Shown: positions 32,359 through 41,795 of the stretch, one piece after another
Layout: every line of letters starts with the position of its first letter
How positions within the stretch are numbered: position 1 is the stretch's first letter
Assembly: GCA_002305765.1 (NCBI GenBank)
Contig: DBQU01000049.1
Coordinates: forward strand, 1 to 64,000
Source of the DNA: Deltaproteobacteria bacterium UBA1386
Lineage (GTDB): Bacteria; Desulfobacterota; Syntrophorhabdia; Syntrophorhabdales; Syntrophorhabdaceae
DNA: 64,000 nt
Direction: 5' to 3'
Notes under the pieces: generated by a model
The model's input: the letters and a program-made list of their open reading frames with translations, nothing else
Databases searched by the model: none
Told to the model about the DNA's origin: nothing
Position numbers and translations under genes: made by a program

Positions 32359-33535
32359 TCTCACACCAAAGGAAGAGATAACGGCACGGATCGACAAGCT
32401 CCGCAAGGGGATGGTGGAGAAGGGCATCGAACTCGCCGTCATCCTGCAGAACGTGGACATCTTCTACTTCACGGGAACGCTCCAGCGCGGGGTCCTCGTG
32501 GTGTCGGCGGAGCAGGGACCGCAGTTTTTCGTGGAAAAAAGCGTTTATCGCGCCGGGATGGAGACACCCCTCGATATCATCCCCATCAAGCGGGACAAAG
32601 AGGTCAAGGACCTCCTGGCGGAGAAGAAAATGCTTCACGGGCGGTGCGCCATGGAGTTCGACGTCGTGCCCGTCGCGATCTGTGAACGATGGAAATCGCT
32701 CCTGGGGAAGGACAGGATGGAAGACCTGTCGCCGATCATCAGGGACGGGAGGCTCGTAAAGAGCGAATTCGAGGTCGCCCAGTTCCGAAAATCCGGCGAG
32801 ATCGTGGAGCGCGTCTTTGAAAAGGCGAAGGACATCATAAAGGAAGGGATCCGGGAGATCGATATTGAGGCCGAACTCGTTGCGGAAGGGAGGAAATGGG
32901 GACACCAGGGATTCCTCAGGATGCGCGGTCTCAACCAGGAGATGATGAACCTCTACGTCACCCACGGCTACTCCACGACGATCACCTCCGGGGCCGATGT
33001 ACCCATATCCGGGATAGGCGTGACGCACGCCATCGCTCAGGGGGCCTCCGTCAACACTGTGAAACGGGGCATCCCGGTAATCGTCGATTACGGTGGCGGG
33101 TACAACGGGTACATCACCGATGAGACGCGGGCGTACGCGGTGGGGCCCTTGAAAGACCTCTTTCAAAAACCCTTCGAGGTGGCCCGGGACATCATCAACG
33201 AGACAATGGACACCGCGAAGGAAGGGACCGACGCGACGGAGGTCTTCGGAAGGGCCATGGACCGGGTCAAGACCGCGGGACTGGAAGAACATTTCATGGG
33301 CCATGGGGAAGGCCAGGTAAGCTTCATCGGCCACGGCCTCGGCCTCGAGATCAACGAACTTCCCGTCATCACGCCGCGGCACAGGATGATACTCAAAGAG
33401 GGCATGGTCTTCGCCTTCGAGCCGAAGTTCATCTTCCCCGGTGAAGGCGCCGTAGGCATAGAGGTGGACTTCGTCGTCAGAAAGAATGGCCTGGAAAGGC
33501 TGACGAAGACACCGTTGGACATAGTGTACGTCTAG
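32333..33535 (+). CDS. M24-family aminopeptidase (Xaa-Pro dipeptidase-like)
   Basis: A 400-residue pita-bread metallopeptidase. The N-terminal creatinase-like domain (about 15-150) precedes the catalytic domain with metal ligands in VIVDYGGGYNGYITDETR (two Asp), GHGLGLEINELP (His) and the Glu residues of FAFEPKFIFPG and VGIEVDF. Such enzymes remove residues next to proline. It overlaps the proS stop by 26 bases and is probably cotranscribed with it. Exact substrate preference cannot be assigned. Confidence 0.88.
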   Translation: MLKTLNIPDLTPKEEITARIDKLRKGMVEKGIELAVILQNVDIFYFTGTLQRGVLVVSAEQGPQFFVEKSVYRAGMETPLDIIPIKRDKEVKDLLAEKKMLHGRCAMEFDVVPVAICERWKSLLGKDRMEDLSPIIRDGRLVKSEFEVAQFRKSGEIVERVFEKAKDIIKEGIREIDIEAELVAEGRKWGHQGFLRMRGLNQEMMNLYVTHGYSTTITSGADVPISGIGVTHAIAQGASVNTVKRGIPVIVDYGGGYNGYITDETRAYAVGPLKDLFQKPFEVARDIINETMDTAKEGTDATEVFGRAMDRVKTAGLEEHFMGHGEGQVSFIGHGLGLEINELPVITPRHRMILKEGMVFAFEPKFIFPGEGAVGIEVDFVVRKNGLERLTKTPLDIVYV

Positions 33536-33580
33536 GGTTTCACGTTCCAGGTTCCAGACTGAATATCTTTTTGTTATTCT

Positions 33581-33614
33581 GACCTGTGACCTGCAACATG
33601 TGACCTGTGACCGC
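33581..33614. repeat. 7-bp phased repeat between convergent genes
   Basis: GACCTGT, GACCTGC, AACATGT, GACCTGT and GACCGC follow in 7-bp phase. Just before them (33543-33558) GTTCCAG occurs twice in the same phase. The array lies between the converging M24-peptidase and response-regulator genes. Confidence 0.65.
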
Positions 33615-33638
33615 ATGTTTCATCACCGGGGGAAGCAT

Positions 33639-34403
33639 TCACGACAGGGGCTTGCACTCCTGCCTTTCCGTCACGCCCATGAGAGCCTTGAACCGCTGGA
33701 GCGCTATCCGGCCCAGGTGGAAGGGTTTCTCAATGCCTTCCATGTAGATATCCCCGTTGCGGTTCCTTTTTCTCAAAAGGCGGACGTGATGCCTGTTGAT
33801 CAGTAAAGAGCGGTCGAGACCCATGAAGATGTCCGCAGGAAAACGCTCCTTCCACTCCTTGAGGGGGGAGCGCATCACGAAGCATTCACCATCGACACTG
33901 AAGATCCTGATATAGTTCTTCTCCGACATGACGGCGGCGATCTTCATGAGCTCAATGAAGACAACCTTCTTCCCGGTGTTGAGGCAGATCCGGTCGTTCT
34001 GCGCGATAGCGGAGGACTGTCCCCGGTCATGGCCGCTCGACAGGAACCTTTCGAGCGAAAGGTTGAGACGGCCCGGGTCAACAGGCTTCAGAAGATAGTC
34101 GAAGGCCTTGTTCGTAAAGGCGCCGACGGCGAACTCGTCGTAGGCGGTCACGAATATGACGGACGGCCTCTCTTCCAGCCTGTCGAGGAGGTCAAACCCC
34201 GACCCGCCGGGCATTCTTACATCGAGGAAGACAAGGTCCGGTCTCTCTCGGACGATGGCCTCCCGGGCAGCCGCCGCGTCTGCCGCCTCCCCTATCACAT
34301 GAACGTAGGGGTGTTCGCTCAGAAGGTCTCTGAGATTCTTGCGGGCCAGGCGTTCGTCGTCCACGATCACCGTCCGGATCTCAGGTCTAGGATCATTCGA
34401 CAT
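33639..34403 (-). CDS. LytTR-family response regulator
   Basis: A 254-residue regulator. Residues about 9-125 form a receiver (IVDDERLARKNL, phospho-acceptor Asp in VFLDVRMPGG, Lys in LLKPVDPGR); about 150-250 form a LytTR DNA-binding domain (VVFIELMKIAAVMSEKNYIRIF, FMGLDRSLLINRHHV). The start at 34403 is taken at MSNDPRPEIRTVIVDDE; the frame continues 25 codons upstream without family similarity. No kinase gene is adjacent. Its receiver closely resembles that of the receiver-only protein at 54.3 kb next to a LytS-type kinase, which suggests a shared signalling partner. Confidence 0.88.
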   Translation of the reverse strand: MSNDPRPEIRTVIVDDERLARKNLRDLLSEHPYVHVIGEAADAAAAREAIVRERPDLVFLDVRMPGGSGFDLLDRLEERPSVIFVTAYDEFAVGAFTNKAFDYLLKPVDPGRLNLSLERFLSSGHDRGQSSAIAQNDRICLNTGKKVVFIELMKIAAVMSEKNYIRIFSVDGECFVMRSPLKEWKERFPADIFMGLDRSLLINRHHVRLLRKRNRNGDIYMEGIEKPFHLGRIALQRFKALMGVTERQECKPLS

Positions 34404-34648
34404 CGCGTTCCCCTTTTTCTGGCTGGTTTGTCGGATCAATCCGATCTGCCATAAAGTAACTGGATGCAAAAGCATCAACTACCCGCCATTGTACACATTA
34501 CGAGGGCTGCGGAGAAACATGATTGGTACTAACGTGTCTCGACAAGTGCCCAACAGGCTGTCGATGCACCCTGTCCTGCTGCGACATCGGTATTTGGACT
34601 TTCTTCTCCGACCGCTCTTTCGACAAGACCGGCTGCACCTTAATTTCC

Positions 34649-34677
34649 TTGCTCCATCGGGAATGCCCGGATATAAT
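34649..34677 (+). promoter_or_regulatory. sigma-70 promoter of the glcD-like gene, near-leaderless
   Basis: TTGCTC, a 17-base spacer and a perfect TATAAT (34672-34677). Transcription would start near 34684, two bases before the ATG at 34686, so the message has almost no leader. Confidence 0.55.
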
Positions 34678-34685
34678 TGACCATC

Positions 34686-36071
34686 ATGTCTTTCGAACAG
34701 TTCCTGGACGAGGTCAAGGGGTTTCTCGGAGAGAACCAGGTCGTTCTCGATCGGGAGCATCTTTCCCATTTTTCCTATGACGCAACGGAACGGCAGTACA
34801 TGCCGCAGGTCGCCCTCCTCCCGCAAAGCACCGAGGATGTATCGCGCATCATGAAGTGTGCCTTCCTCCATGGAATTCCCGTGACGCCTCAAGGCGGAAG
34901 GACGGGCCTCTCCGGCGGCGCCCTGCCGGTACGCGGGGGAGTCGTTCTCTCCTTCACGCGCCTCAACCGAATCGTAGAGATCGACGAGGCGAACATGTTC
35001 GCGGTGGTCGAACCCGGCGTCATATCCAACGATCTGCAGATCGAACTGGGCAGGAGGGGCCTGTTCTTTCCGCCCGACCCGTCGAGTACCGTCGACAGCA
35101 CCCTCGGCGGCAATGTCGCCGAGAACGCCGGATATACGCGGGCGGTCAAGTACGGCGTCACAAGGGACTACGTTAGGGGCCTCGAGGCCGTCCTGCCTTC
35201 CGGCGACGTGATAAACCTCGGCGGAAAGACGATGAAGAACGTCGCCGGGTACGACCTCATCTCGCTCCTCGTCGGGTCCGAAGGGACGCTCGCGATCATA
35301 ACGAAGATAATTCTTCGGCTCCTCATGAGGCCCCACGCCCGCCGGACCGTCATGGCGTATCTCAACGATCTGCCGGAGGCCGCCGACCTGATCGTCGCCG
35401 TCTTTCGCTCCGGGATCGTTCCCTGCGCCATCGAACTCATGGACAACATCGCCATCAACACCGTGGCTGACCATCTGGGCGCCGCGCTGTCAAGGGACGC
35501 CGCCACGCTGGTGCTCATCGAAACGGACGGTCATGGGGAGGAGGAGGTCCAGGCAGAGGCGCTGGAGATAACCAACCTGTGCCGGCGATCTCCGGGCGTG
35601 ACGGAGGCGCGCCTCGCCGCGGACGAGGCGGAGGCGGAGCGTCTCTGGACCTACCGCAGGGAGGTGTTGCCATCGCTCAAGGCGCTCGGCAAGGACCATC
35701 TCGAGGCGGACGTCGTCGTCCCCCGTTACAATCTCCCGTTCCTCGTCAGGTTCACGGGCGGACTCGAACACAGCGATGCCATAAAGATCGCCACCTACGG
35801 CCATGCCGGGGACGGCAACCTCCATGTCACCATCCTCCACCGCCGGAGGAACTTCTCCGAGCTTGAAGAGGCGTACCGCCTCCTGGAACTGATATACAGG
35901 GAAACGATCGCCATGGGTGGATCCCTCACGGGTGAGCACGGTGTCGGCCTAACCGTCATGGATTACCTCCCCATGCAGATCGGAGGGGAGGCGTTGCCGC
36001 TCATGAGGCGCATCAAGGCGGCCTTTGACCCCCGGGGCATCCTGAACCCCGGCAAGATATTCACGGATTGA
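34686..36071 (+). CDS. glcD: FAD-linked oxidase, GlcD-like (glycolate/D-lactate dehydrogenase subunit)
   Basis: A 461-residue flavoprotein of the vanillyl-alcohol-oxidase/PCMH superfamily. The FAD-binding region shows PQGGRTGLSGGALPVRGG and DPSSTVDSTLGGNVAENAGY; the C-terminus has the family ending with TGEHGVGLTVMDYL and FDPRGILNPGKIF. Likely reactions are oxidation of glycolate, D-lactate or a related 2-hydroxy acid. The usual partners GlcE and GlcF (iron-sulfur) are not adjacent, so the electron acceptor is unknown. The ATG at 34686 is preferred to an in-frame TTG at 34677 that lies within the promoter -10. Confidence 0.88.
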   Translation: MSFEQFLDEVKGFLGENQVVLDREHLSHFSYDATERQYMPQVALLPQSTEDVSRIMKCAFLHGIPVTPQGGRTGLSGGALPVRGGVVLSFTRLNRIVEIDEANMFAVVEPGVISNDLQIELGRRGLFFPPDPSSTVDSTLGGNVAENAGYTRAVKYGVTRDYVRGLEAVLPSGDVINLGGKTMKNVAGYDLISLLVGSEGTLAIITKIILRLLMRPHARRTVMAYLNDLPEAADLIVAVFRSGIVPCAIELMDNIAINTVADHLGAALSRDAATLVLIETDGHGEEEVQAEALEITNLCRRSPGVTEARLAADEAEAERLWTYRREVLPSLKALGKDHLEADVVVPRYNLPFLVRFTGGLEHSDAIKIATYGHAGDGNLHVTILHRRRNFSELEEAYRLLELIYRETIAMGGSLTGEHGVGLTVMDYLPMQIGGEALPLMRRIKAAFDPRGILNPGKIFTD

Positions 36072-36077
36072 ATAGTG

Positions 36078-36107
36078 TTGGAAATGCCCGTTCGCCGGTG
36101 ATATAAT
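36078..36107 (+). promoter_or_regulatory. sigma-70-like promoter of the PAS-GGDEF-HD-GYP gene
   Basis: TTGGAA, an 18-base spacer and TATAAT. The -10 overlaps the first in-frame ATG (36106), so from this promoter translation would start at the next Met (36127) with a very short leader. Confidence 0.4.
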
Positions 36108-37908
36108 GAGTGGCATCAAAGACGGCATGGCACAGAAGACAAGGGAAGACGAAAATCTGTACCAGGTTCTTTTCGAATCCTCGGAGATCGCCACCATTAT
36201 CGCGGAGAGAGACGGAACGATCTTACGCGTGAACAAGCGGTTCCTGGAGCTATCGGGGTACCGCCGGTCCGACGTGGTGGGAAAGAAGAAATGGTCCGAA
36301 CTCGTCGTCAACGGCGATCTCACGAAGATGACACAGTACCGTGACTTTCTTGACCATGACGCCTCCGCTCCCGCTCACACCTATGAATTCAAGTTGGCTG
36401 CCAAAAACGGTTCCACCAGGGACGTCCAGATCCTCCGCCAGGCCGTCGCCGGGACGAAGCACGCGGCCATACACTTCGTGGACATCAGCGATCTCATGCG
36501 CGTCGGCAAGAAGGTCATCTCAAGCGAGGAAAAATACCGTTCCCTCATCGAGTCCACGGATGACTCGATCTACATGATCGACCGCGAAGGCACCTATCTC
36601 TTCGTCAACAGGCAGGTACTGGCACGGTTGTGCGTGACCGAGGCGAACATCATCGGCAAGCACTACAGCGACTTCCATGACGCCGAAGACACCATCGAGT
36701 TCGCGGGGTACGTGGACAAGGTCTTTGAAACGGGATCGTCACATCGTTATGAACACAGGAGCGGGAAAGGCGGGGACCGCTGGATGCTGCGCACACTGAG
36801 CCCCATAGTCGAAGGCCGCACCGGGCAGGTAAGGTTCGTTGCCGTCGTGTCAAAGGAGATCACGGACCTCAAGAAAACGGAAGAGAAACTGAAGTACCTG
36901 AGCCTCCACGATCCCCTGACGAATCTCTACAATCGGGCCTATTTCGAGGAGGAGATGCATCGTCACGACAACAACCGGTTCGACGTGGTCGGGCTCATCA
37001 TGTGCGATATAGACGGCCTGAAGCTCGTCAACGACACCCTCGGGCACGACAGGGGAGACGAACTCCTCACCGTCGCCTCACAGGTCATCCGGAAGTCATT
37101 CCGTGAAAGCGACGTCGTCGCGCGCGTCGGAGGCGACGAGTTCGCTATCCTTTTGCCGAACAGCCCCAAATCAAAGGTTGAGGAGATCTGCGCCAGGATC
37201 AGGACCAGCGTGGCCGCGTACAACAAGAAGAACCCTCACCTCCCGTTGGGCATTTCCACGGGGTTCGCTATCCGCACCGGTCCCGGCCAGAGCATGGCGG
37301 AGTTGTATCGGGAAGCGGACAACGCCATGTACAAGGAAAAGCTCTTCGGCAGTCAGCACGCGCGCAATGTCATAGTGAAAAACCTCCTGAACACCATCGA
37401 GAGTAAGGGCGTCACGACGAAGCAGTCCCTCAAACGGTTGAGACAGCTCGTAAGCGTACTGGGAAGCGCCGCCGGCCTGACCGAGAAGCGCCTGAAGGAC
37501 CTCGCTCTTCTCGCGCAATTCCACGATATCGGGAATATCAGCATCCACGACCGCATACTCCTGAAGTCGGGCAGCCTCACCGAGGAAGAACTCAACGAGA
37601 TGCGCAAGCACTGCGATATCGGTCACCGCATCGCCCAATCGGCCGCAACCCTGACACCCATAGCGGACTATATTCTCAAACATCATGAGTGGTGGGATGG
37701 CAGCGGGTACCCCTTGGGTCTCACGGGTGAGGAGATACCCCTCGAAAGCAGGATCATGGCCATAGCAGATGCCTACGAGTCAATGACCGGCGGGCGGCCC
37801 CACCGCAAGGCGGTGTCCAGGGAGGAAGCGCTCAAAGAACTGCGCAGGTGCGCCGGCACTCAGTTCGACCCCGATCTCGTAAAGAAATTCATCAAAATAG
37901 TAGCATGA
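36106..37908 (+). CDS. PAS-PAS-GGDEF-HD-GYP cyclic-di-GMP signalling protein
   Basis: A 600-residue cytoplasmic protein with two PAS domains (about 18-120 and 140-255), a GGDEF domain with an intact RVGGDEF motif (about 340-346), and an HD-GYP domain with FHDIGN (about 471) and HHEWWDGSGYP (about 526-536). The first makes cyclic di-GMP and the second degrades it, so one protein carries both activities with sensory input from PAS. No membrane helix is seen. If the upstream promoter is correct, translation starts at Met8 (36127). The gene is monocistronic; it follows glcD by 35 bases. Confidence 0.9.
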   Translation: MSGIKDGMAQKTREDENLYQVLFESSEIATIIAERDGTILRVNKRFLELSGYRRSDVVGKKKWSELVVNGDLTKMTQYRDFLDHDASAPAHTYEFKLAAKNGSTRDVQILRQAVAGTKHAAIHFVDISDLMRVGKKVISSEEKYRSLIESTDDSIYMIDREGTYLFVNRQVLARLCVTEANIIGKHYSDFHDAEDTIEFAGYVDKVFETGSSHRYEHRSGKGGDRWMLRTLSPIVEGRTGQVRFVAVVSKEITDLKKTEEKLKYLSLHDPLTNLYNRAYFEEEMHRHDNNRFDVVGLIMCDIDGLKLVNDTLGHDRGDELLTVASQVIRKSFRESDVVARVGGDEFAILLPNSPKSKVEEICARIRTSVAAYNKKNPHLPLGISTGFAIRTGPGQSMAELYREADNAMYKEKLFGSQHARNVIVKNLLNTIESKGVTTKQSLKRLRQLVSVLGSAAGLTEKRLKDLALLAQFHDIGNISIHDRILLKSGSLTEEELNEMRKHCDIGHRIAQSAATLTPIADYILKHHEWWDGSGYPLGLTGEEIPLESRIMAIADAYESMTGGRPHRKAVSREEALKELRRCAGTQFDPDLVKKFIKIVA

Positions 37909-37988
37909 CAAGTGGAGCTCTTCTTTTCCCGGGTCATATGGGACCCATGTAACCTATTGAACCCATTAAAACGGCAAGTCGAACCCTT

Positions 37989-39611
37989 TCACACAAAGAG
38001 GTCCGTGAAAGTGAACTTCTCCCCGTCGAAGAGTCCCTTGTCGCTCAGTTTGAGTTTCGGGATCACCACGAGGGCCATGAAGGAAAGCGTCATAAAGGGC
38101 GCCTTGAGCGTCGTGCCAAGGTCCCGGGCAAGCAAGGTGAGACGGCTGTACCTTTCGGCGACACTGTAACCGTCCTCGTTCGACATCAGACCCGCCACGG
38201 GAAGGGGCAGCACCATCTTCATCTCCTCCGAGACAAGCGAGATGCCGCCCTTCTTCTCGATGACAAGATTGACGGCGTCGCAGAGCATCTCATCGCTCGT
38301 GCCCACAGCGACGATATTGTGGGAATCATGCGCAATGGACGAGGCCATGGCGCCTTTCTTCAGGCCGAATCCCCTCACGAAGGCCACCGCGGGCGGCCGA
38401 TCTGCATAGCGGTTCACAACAGCTATCTTCAGTATGTCCCTGTCCGTATCGCAGGCCAGTGCGTCCCCCTCAAGGGCGGGAGCCTCGAGGTGAGCATAGG
38501 TCACGACCTGACCTTCTATAACCCCGATGACACGAATGGCGTCGGACCTCTTGAGGACCCGAAAATCCTCCGGTTTCCTGACGGTCGCCCGAAAAATGTT
38601 GACCGGGGTGGCCCTGCGATGCGGTATGCGGCTTTCACCGGCTTCGGCAACGATCTCGCCGCGTACTATGGTCTTCAAGACCTCAAGGTCCTCAAGACCG
38701 TCGACAACGATCATGTCGGCAGGGTCAGAAGGTCTGAGCAGACCCACGTCGAGACCGTAGTGAAGGACAGGGTTGACACAGGCACACCTCAGGACCTTCA
38801 TAACGTCCACGCCTTTTCTGATGGCCCGGGCGACAAGTGTGTTGATGTGTCCCTTTACGAGGGAATCGGGGTGCTGGTCATCGGTGCAGAGCATGCAGAA
38901 GCCCGGAGATTCGTCGATGAGGGGATAGAGCGTATCGAAGTTCCTTGCCGCCGAACCTTCACGGACCAGTATCTTCATACCCAGGGAGACCTTCTCGCGC
39001 GCCTCCTCAAGCTCAAAGGATTCGTGGTCCGTGGATATGCCCGCTGCTATGTACCTGCGCAACCCTTCTCCTCGAAGGCCCGGTGCGTGCCCGTCCACCG
39101 GCTTTCCTCTTCGTCTTGCCGCCTCTATCTTCGCCTGCACGTCCGGGTCGCCGCCAATGACACCGGGGACGTTCATCATCTCGCTGAGATATCCAGCGCC
39201 TTGCTCGTCAAAGAGGGCCTCCATCTCGGCGAGGCCCATCGCGGCGCCCGACGTCTCAAAGGGACTCGCGGGAACGCAGGAGGGCACGCCGAAAGCAAAA
39301 ACGAAGGGTATTCCCGCGGCGTCCTCCATCATGAAACGCACGCCCTGCGGCCCCAGGACATTGGCTATTTCATGGGGGTCGGAAACGGTCGCCACCGTTC
39401 CGTGAACGACGGCAAGGCGGGCGAAACCGGCCGGCGTGAGCATGGAACTCTCAACGTGAACGTGGGAATCAACAAAACCGGGAAGGATATAGGTATCATA
39501 CCAGTAGCGCTCCCTGTCAATGCCGGTTATGATGCCGTTGGCGATATGGACTGTTCCAGGAAAGACGGTCTCGTTATGGAGATCGACGATATTACCGGAG
39601 ATGGTCTTCAT
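37989..39611 (-). CDS. ade: adenine deaminase
   Basis: A 540-residue amidohydrolase converting adenine to hypoxanthine and ammonia in purine salvage. The metal-binding motif HVHVESSM lies near residue 50 and the PHEIANVLG motif follows, both typical of Ade. The C-terminus has SHNIVAVG and a long beta domain. The length matches the family (about 550-590). It is single, flanked downstream by the converging HD-GYP gene and upstream by a 30-bp-arm inverted repeat. Confidence 0.94.
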   Translation of the reverse strand: MKTISGNIVDLHNETVFPGTVHIANGIITGIDRERYWYDTYILPGFVDSHVHVESSMLTPAGFARLAVVHGTVATVSDPHEIANVLGPQGVRFMMEDAAGIPFVFAFGVPSCVPASPFETSGAAMGLAEMEALFDEQGAGYLSEMMNVPGVIGGDPDVQAKIEAARRRGKPVDGHAPGLRGEGLRRYIAAGISTDHESFELEEAREKVSLGMKILVREGSAARNFDTLYPLIDESPGFCMLCTDDQHPDSLVKGHINTLVARAIRKGVDVMKVLRCACVNPVLHYGLDVGLLRPSDPADMIVVDGLEDLEVLKTIVRGEIVAEAGESRIPHRRATPVNIFRATVRKPEDFRVLKRSDAIRVIGVIEGQVVTYAHLEAPALEGDALACDTDRDILKIAVVNRYADRPPAVAFVRGFGLKKGAMASSIAHDSHNIVAVGTSDEMLCDAVNLVIEKKGGISLVSEEMKMVLPLPVAGLMSNEDGYSVAERYSRLTLLARDLGTTLKAPFMTLSFMALVVIPKLKLSDKGLFDGEKFTFTDLFV

Positions 39612-39630
39612 TGAAAGACCCGAAGTATCG

Positions 39631-39722
39631 AATAACCAATAACCAAATTCCAGTGACCAGGGGAAAGACCTTTGCCGCCGGCTGTCTCTTGACTGGTCAT
39701 TGGAGGTTGGTCATTGGTTATT
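39631..39722. repeat. large imperfect inverted repeat built from 7-bp units
   Basis: The left arm (39631-39660) contains AATAACCAATAACCAA and AGTGACCAG; the right arm (39693-39722) contains CTGGTCATTGG and TTGGTCATTGGTTATT, its near-complete reverse complement, with about 32 bases between. Within each arm the unit AACCAAT/GACCAAT recurs at about 7 bases. It occupies most of the gap between the porC-like and ade genes and could end porC transcription. Confidence 0.7.
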
Positions 39723-39731
39723 GTAAGTATA

Positions 39732-40283
39732 TCACTCCGCCTCTATCACTGTCGCTTCGTTGTATGCCCTGGTGTAGGCGTTGATGTTCTTCTGGCCGTT
39801 GACGCCGAAGCGGTTGCGAACCGGCTCTTCCAGCGTGCTGAGCTCGACGACGCGCGTTGCCCGAACGAGGGCCCCGAGCATCGTTGTGTTCGTTATGGGA
39901 ACACCCAGCTCTTCCCTGGCGATCTTCGACGCGTCGACGGCAATGATGTTCTGCCCGGGAAATGTGTTTTTCAGCTCTTCCACAGACTTGTTGGAATTGA
40001 TGATGATATAACCACCCTTCTTGAGACCTGCCGTCGGGTTTGCCGAGGTGATGAGGGTGGGGTCCAGGATGAGAACGCTGTCAGGTTTGTAGACCTTTGA
40101 CCTCAGCCTGATGGGCTTGTCGGATACACGCAAAAAAGCCTGGACAGGGGCTCCGCGGCGCTCGGGACCGAAGCTCGGGAATGCCTGCGCGTTCATGCCC
40201 TGCTTGATGGCAGCCTGTGCGATGATCTCGGCGGACGTAACGGCTCCCTGCCCGCCTCTTCCGTGAAATCTGACCTCTAACAT
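39732..40283 (-). CDS. 2-oxoacid:acceptor oxidoreductase gamma subunit (PorC-like)
   Basis: A 183-residue gamma subunit. The N-terminal EVRFHGRGGQGAVTSAEIIA and SFGPERRGAPVQAFLR are the family signature. In pyruvate/2-oxoacid:ferredoxin oxidoreductases this subunit pairs with delta (ferredoxin-like), alpha and beta (TPP) subunits, usually in one operon. None is adjacent here: upstream is cysS (14-base gap), downstream is ade. It may serve a complex encoded elsewhere. GGAGAGAG precedes the ATG. Confidence 0.9.
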   Translation of the reverse strand: MLEVRFHGRGGQGAVTSAEIIAQAAIKQGMNAQAFPSFGPERRGAPVQAFLRVSDKPIRLRSKVYKPDSVLILDPTLITSANPTAGLKKGGYIIINSNKSVEELKNTFPGQNIIAVDASKIAREELGVPITNTTMLGALVRATRVVELSTLEEPVRNRFGVNGQKNINAYTRAYNEATVIEAE

Positions 40284-40296
40284 ATACTCTCTCCTT

Positions 40297-41742
40297 TTAA
40301 GAAACTGAAGTCTTTATCCGCCACTGTGTTCCTTTGGGTGTGTCAAGGAGCATGATCCCCTTGTCCGCCAGCATGTTCCTGATCTCGTCGGCCTTTTGAA
40401 AGTCTTTGTTCTTCCGTGCCTCAACACGGTCGTTGATGGCGTCTTCGACGAAAGAAACGTCAAGGCCCATGCGGGCCAGATGCCGCACCTTCTCACGGGA
40501 TTCCAGGGATGCCAGATCGTCGCCGAGAAGCCCCAGGGTAGCGGCTAGCGATTCATAGACGGCCTCCGCGGAGGCGATGAGGGCAACGGCGCTCTCATCC
40601 TTCTCGTCGACCATCCTGTTAATCTCTTTAGAAAGCTCAAAAACGTGCGAAAGGGCAAGGGCGGTGTTGAAATCGTCGTCCATCGCCTCGGTGAATTTTC
40701 GGGCGATGTCGTCGGCCTGCGGATAGGACCGCTCTTCGAATGTCTTGCCCTTCTGCGCCTCGAGCGCCCGTTCCCGGGTATAATAGAGCCTGTGCAGTGC
40801 CGTGTTGATGTCCTCGATGGACTGCCCGCTGTAGTCTACCGGGCTGCGGTAGTGATTGGACAGGTAGAAAAGCCGAAGGACCTCGGGATGGTATTCCCTG
40901 AGGAAGTCCCTGATAAGCAGCGTATTGCCTATGGACTTCGACATCTTCTCACGGTCGATGTTGACGAACCCGTTGTGCACCCAGTAGTTGACGAACTTCT
41001 TTCCCGTCGCCGCCTCGGTCTGGGCCTTCTCGTTCTCGTGATGGGGGAAGACAAGGTCCTTCCCGCCTCCATGGATATCGAAGGGGTTCCCGAGGTAAAG
41101 GGTGCTCATGACGGAGCATTCTATGTGCCAACCCGGCCTGCCAGCACCGAAGGGGGCATCCCAGGAGGGTTCGCCCTCCTTGGATGCCTTCCACAGAGCG
41201 AAGTCGAGGGGGTTCTTCTTCTTTTCGTCCACCTCGACCCTGGCCCCGGAGATCATTTCCTCGAGAGGGCGACCGGAGAGCTGGCCGTAGTTGCGGAAAC
41301 TGTCCACGGAGAAGTAGACATCCCCGTCGATATTGTAGGCATGGCCTTTGTCTATCAGGGCTTGCACGAGGTCTATCATGTCCGCGATATGCTCCGTGGC
41401 ACGAGGCTCGTGGTTCGGCCGGAGCACCCCCAGGGCATCCATGTCCTCATAGAAAGAGCGAATGTACGTCTCGCCCACCTCCTGCCAGGGTATGTTCTCG
41501 GCATGAGATCTCTTGATTATCTTGTCGTCGATGTCGGTGAAGTTCCTGACGTAGGTAGCGTCGAAGCCCTTCGAGCAGAGATACCGGTATATGGTGTCAA
41601 AGACGATGGCGCTCCTCGCGTGACCGATATGGCAGTGATCGTACACGGTGACCCCGCAGACATAGAGCTTCACCTTCCCTTCCGTGACGGGGGTGAAATC
41701 CTCTTTCCTGCCTGATATCGTATTGTAAACCTTCAGGGCCAT
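40297..41742 (-). CDS. cysS: cysteinyl-tRNA synthetase
   Basis: A 481-residue class I synthetase. Zinc ligands begin with VCGVTVYD near residue 30, the HIGH-type motif is CHIGHAR, and the KMSKS motif is KMSKSIGN (about 265-272). The family-typical GWHIECSVM is also present. The length matches bacterial CysS (about 460-490). It is followed after 14 bases by the porC-like gene in the same direction and is probably cotranscribed with it. Confidence 0.96.
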   Translation of the reverse strand: MALKVYNTISGRKEDFTPVTEGKVKLYVCGVTVYDHCHIGHARSAIVFDTIYRYLCSKGFDATYVRNFTDIDDKIIKRSHAENIPWQEVGETYIRSFYEDMDALGVLRPNHEPRATEHIADMIDLVQALIDKGHAYNIDGDVYFSVDSFRNYGQLSGRPLEEMISGARVEVDEKKKNPLDFALWKASKEGEPSWDAPFGAGRPGWHIECSVMSTLYLGNPFDIHGGGKDLVFPHHENEKAQTEAATGKKFVNYWVHNGFVNIDREKMSKSIGNTLLIRDFLREYHPEVLRLFYLSNHYRSPVDYSGQSIEDINTALHRLYYTRERALEAQKGKTFEERSYPQADDIARKFTEAMDDDFNTALALSHVFELSKEINRMVDEKDESAVALIASAEAVYESLAATLGLLGDDLASLESREKVRHLARMGLDVSFVEDAINDRVEARKNKDFQKADEIRNMLADKGIMLLDTPKGTQWRIKTSVS

Positions 41743-41795
41743 AGTGTTGACCGTATTTTTACCACAGCTGTCGCGGCCTTGTCAAAGCAATTGAA

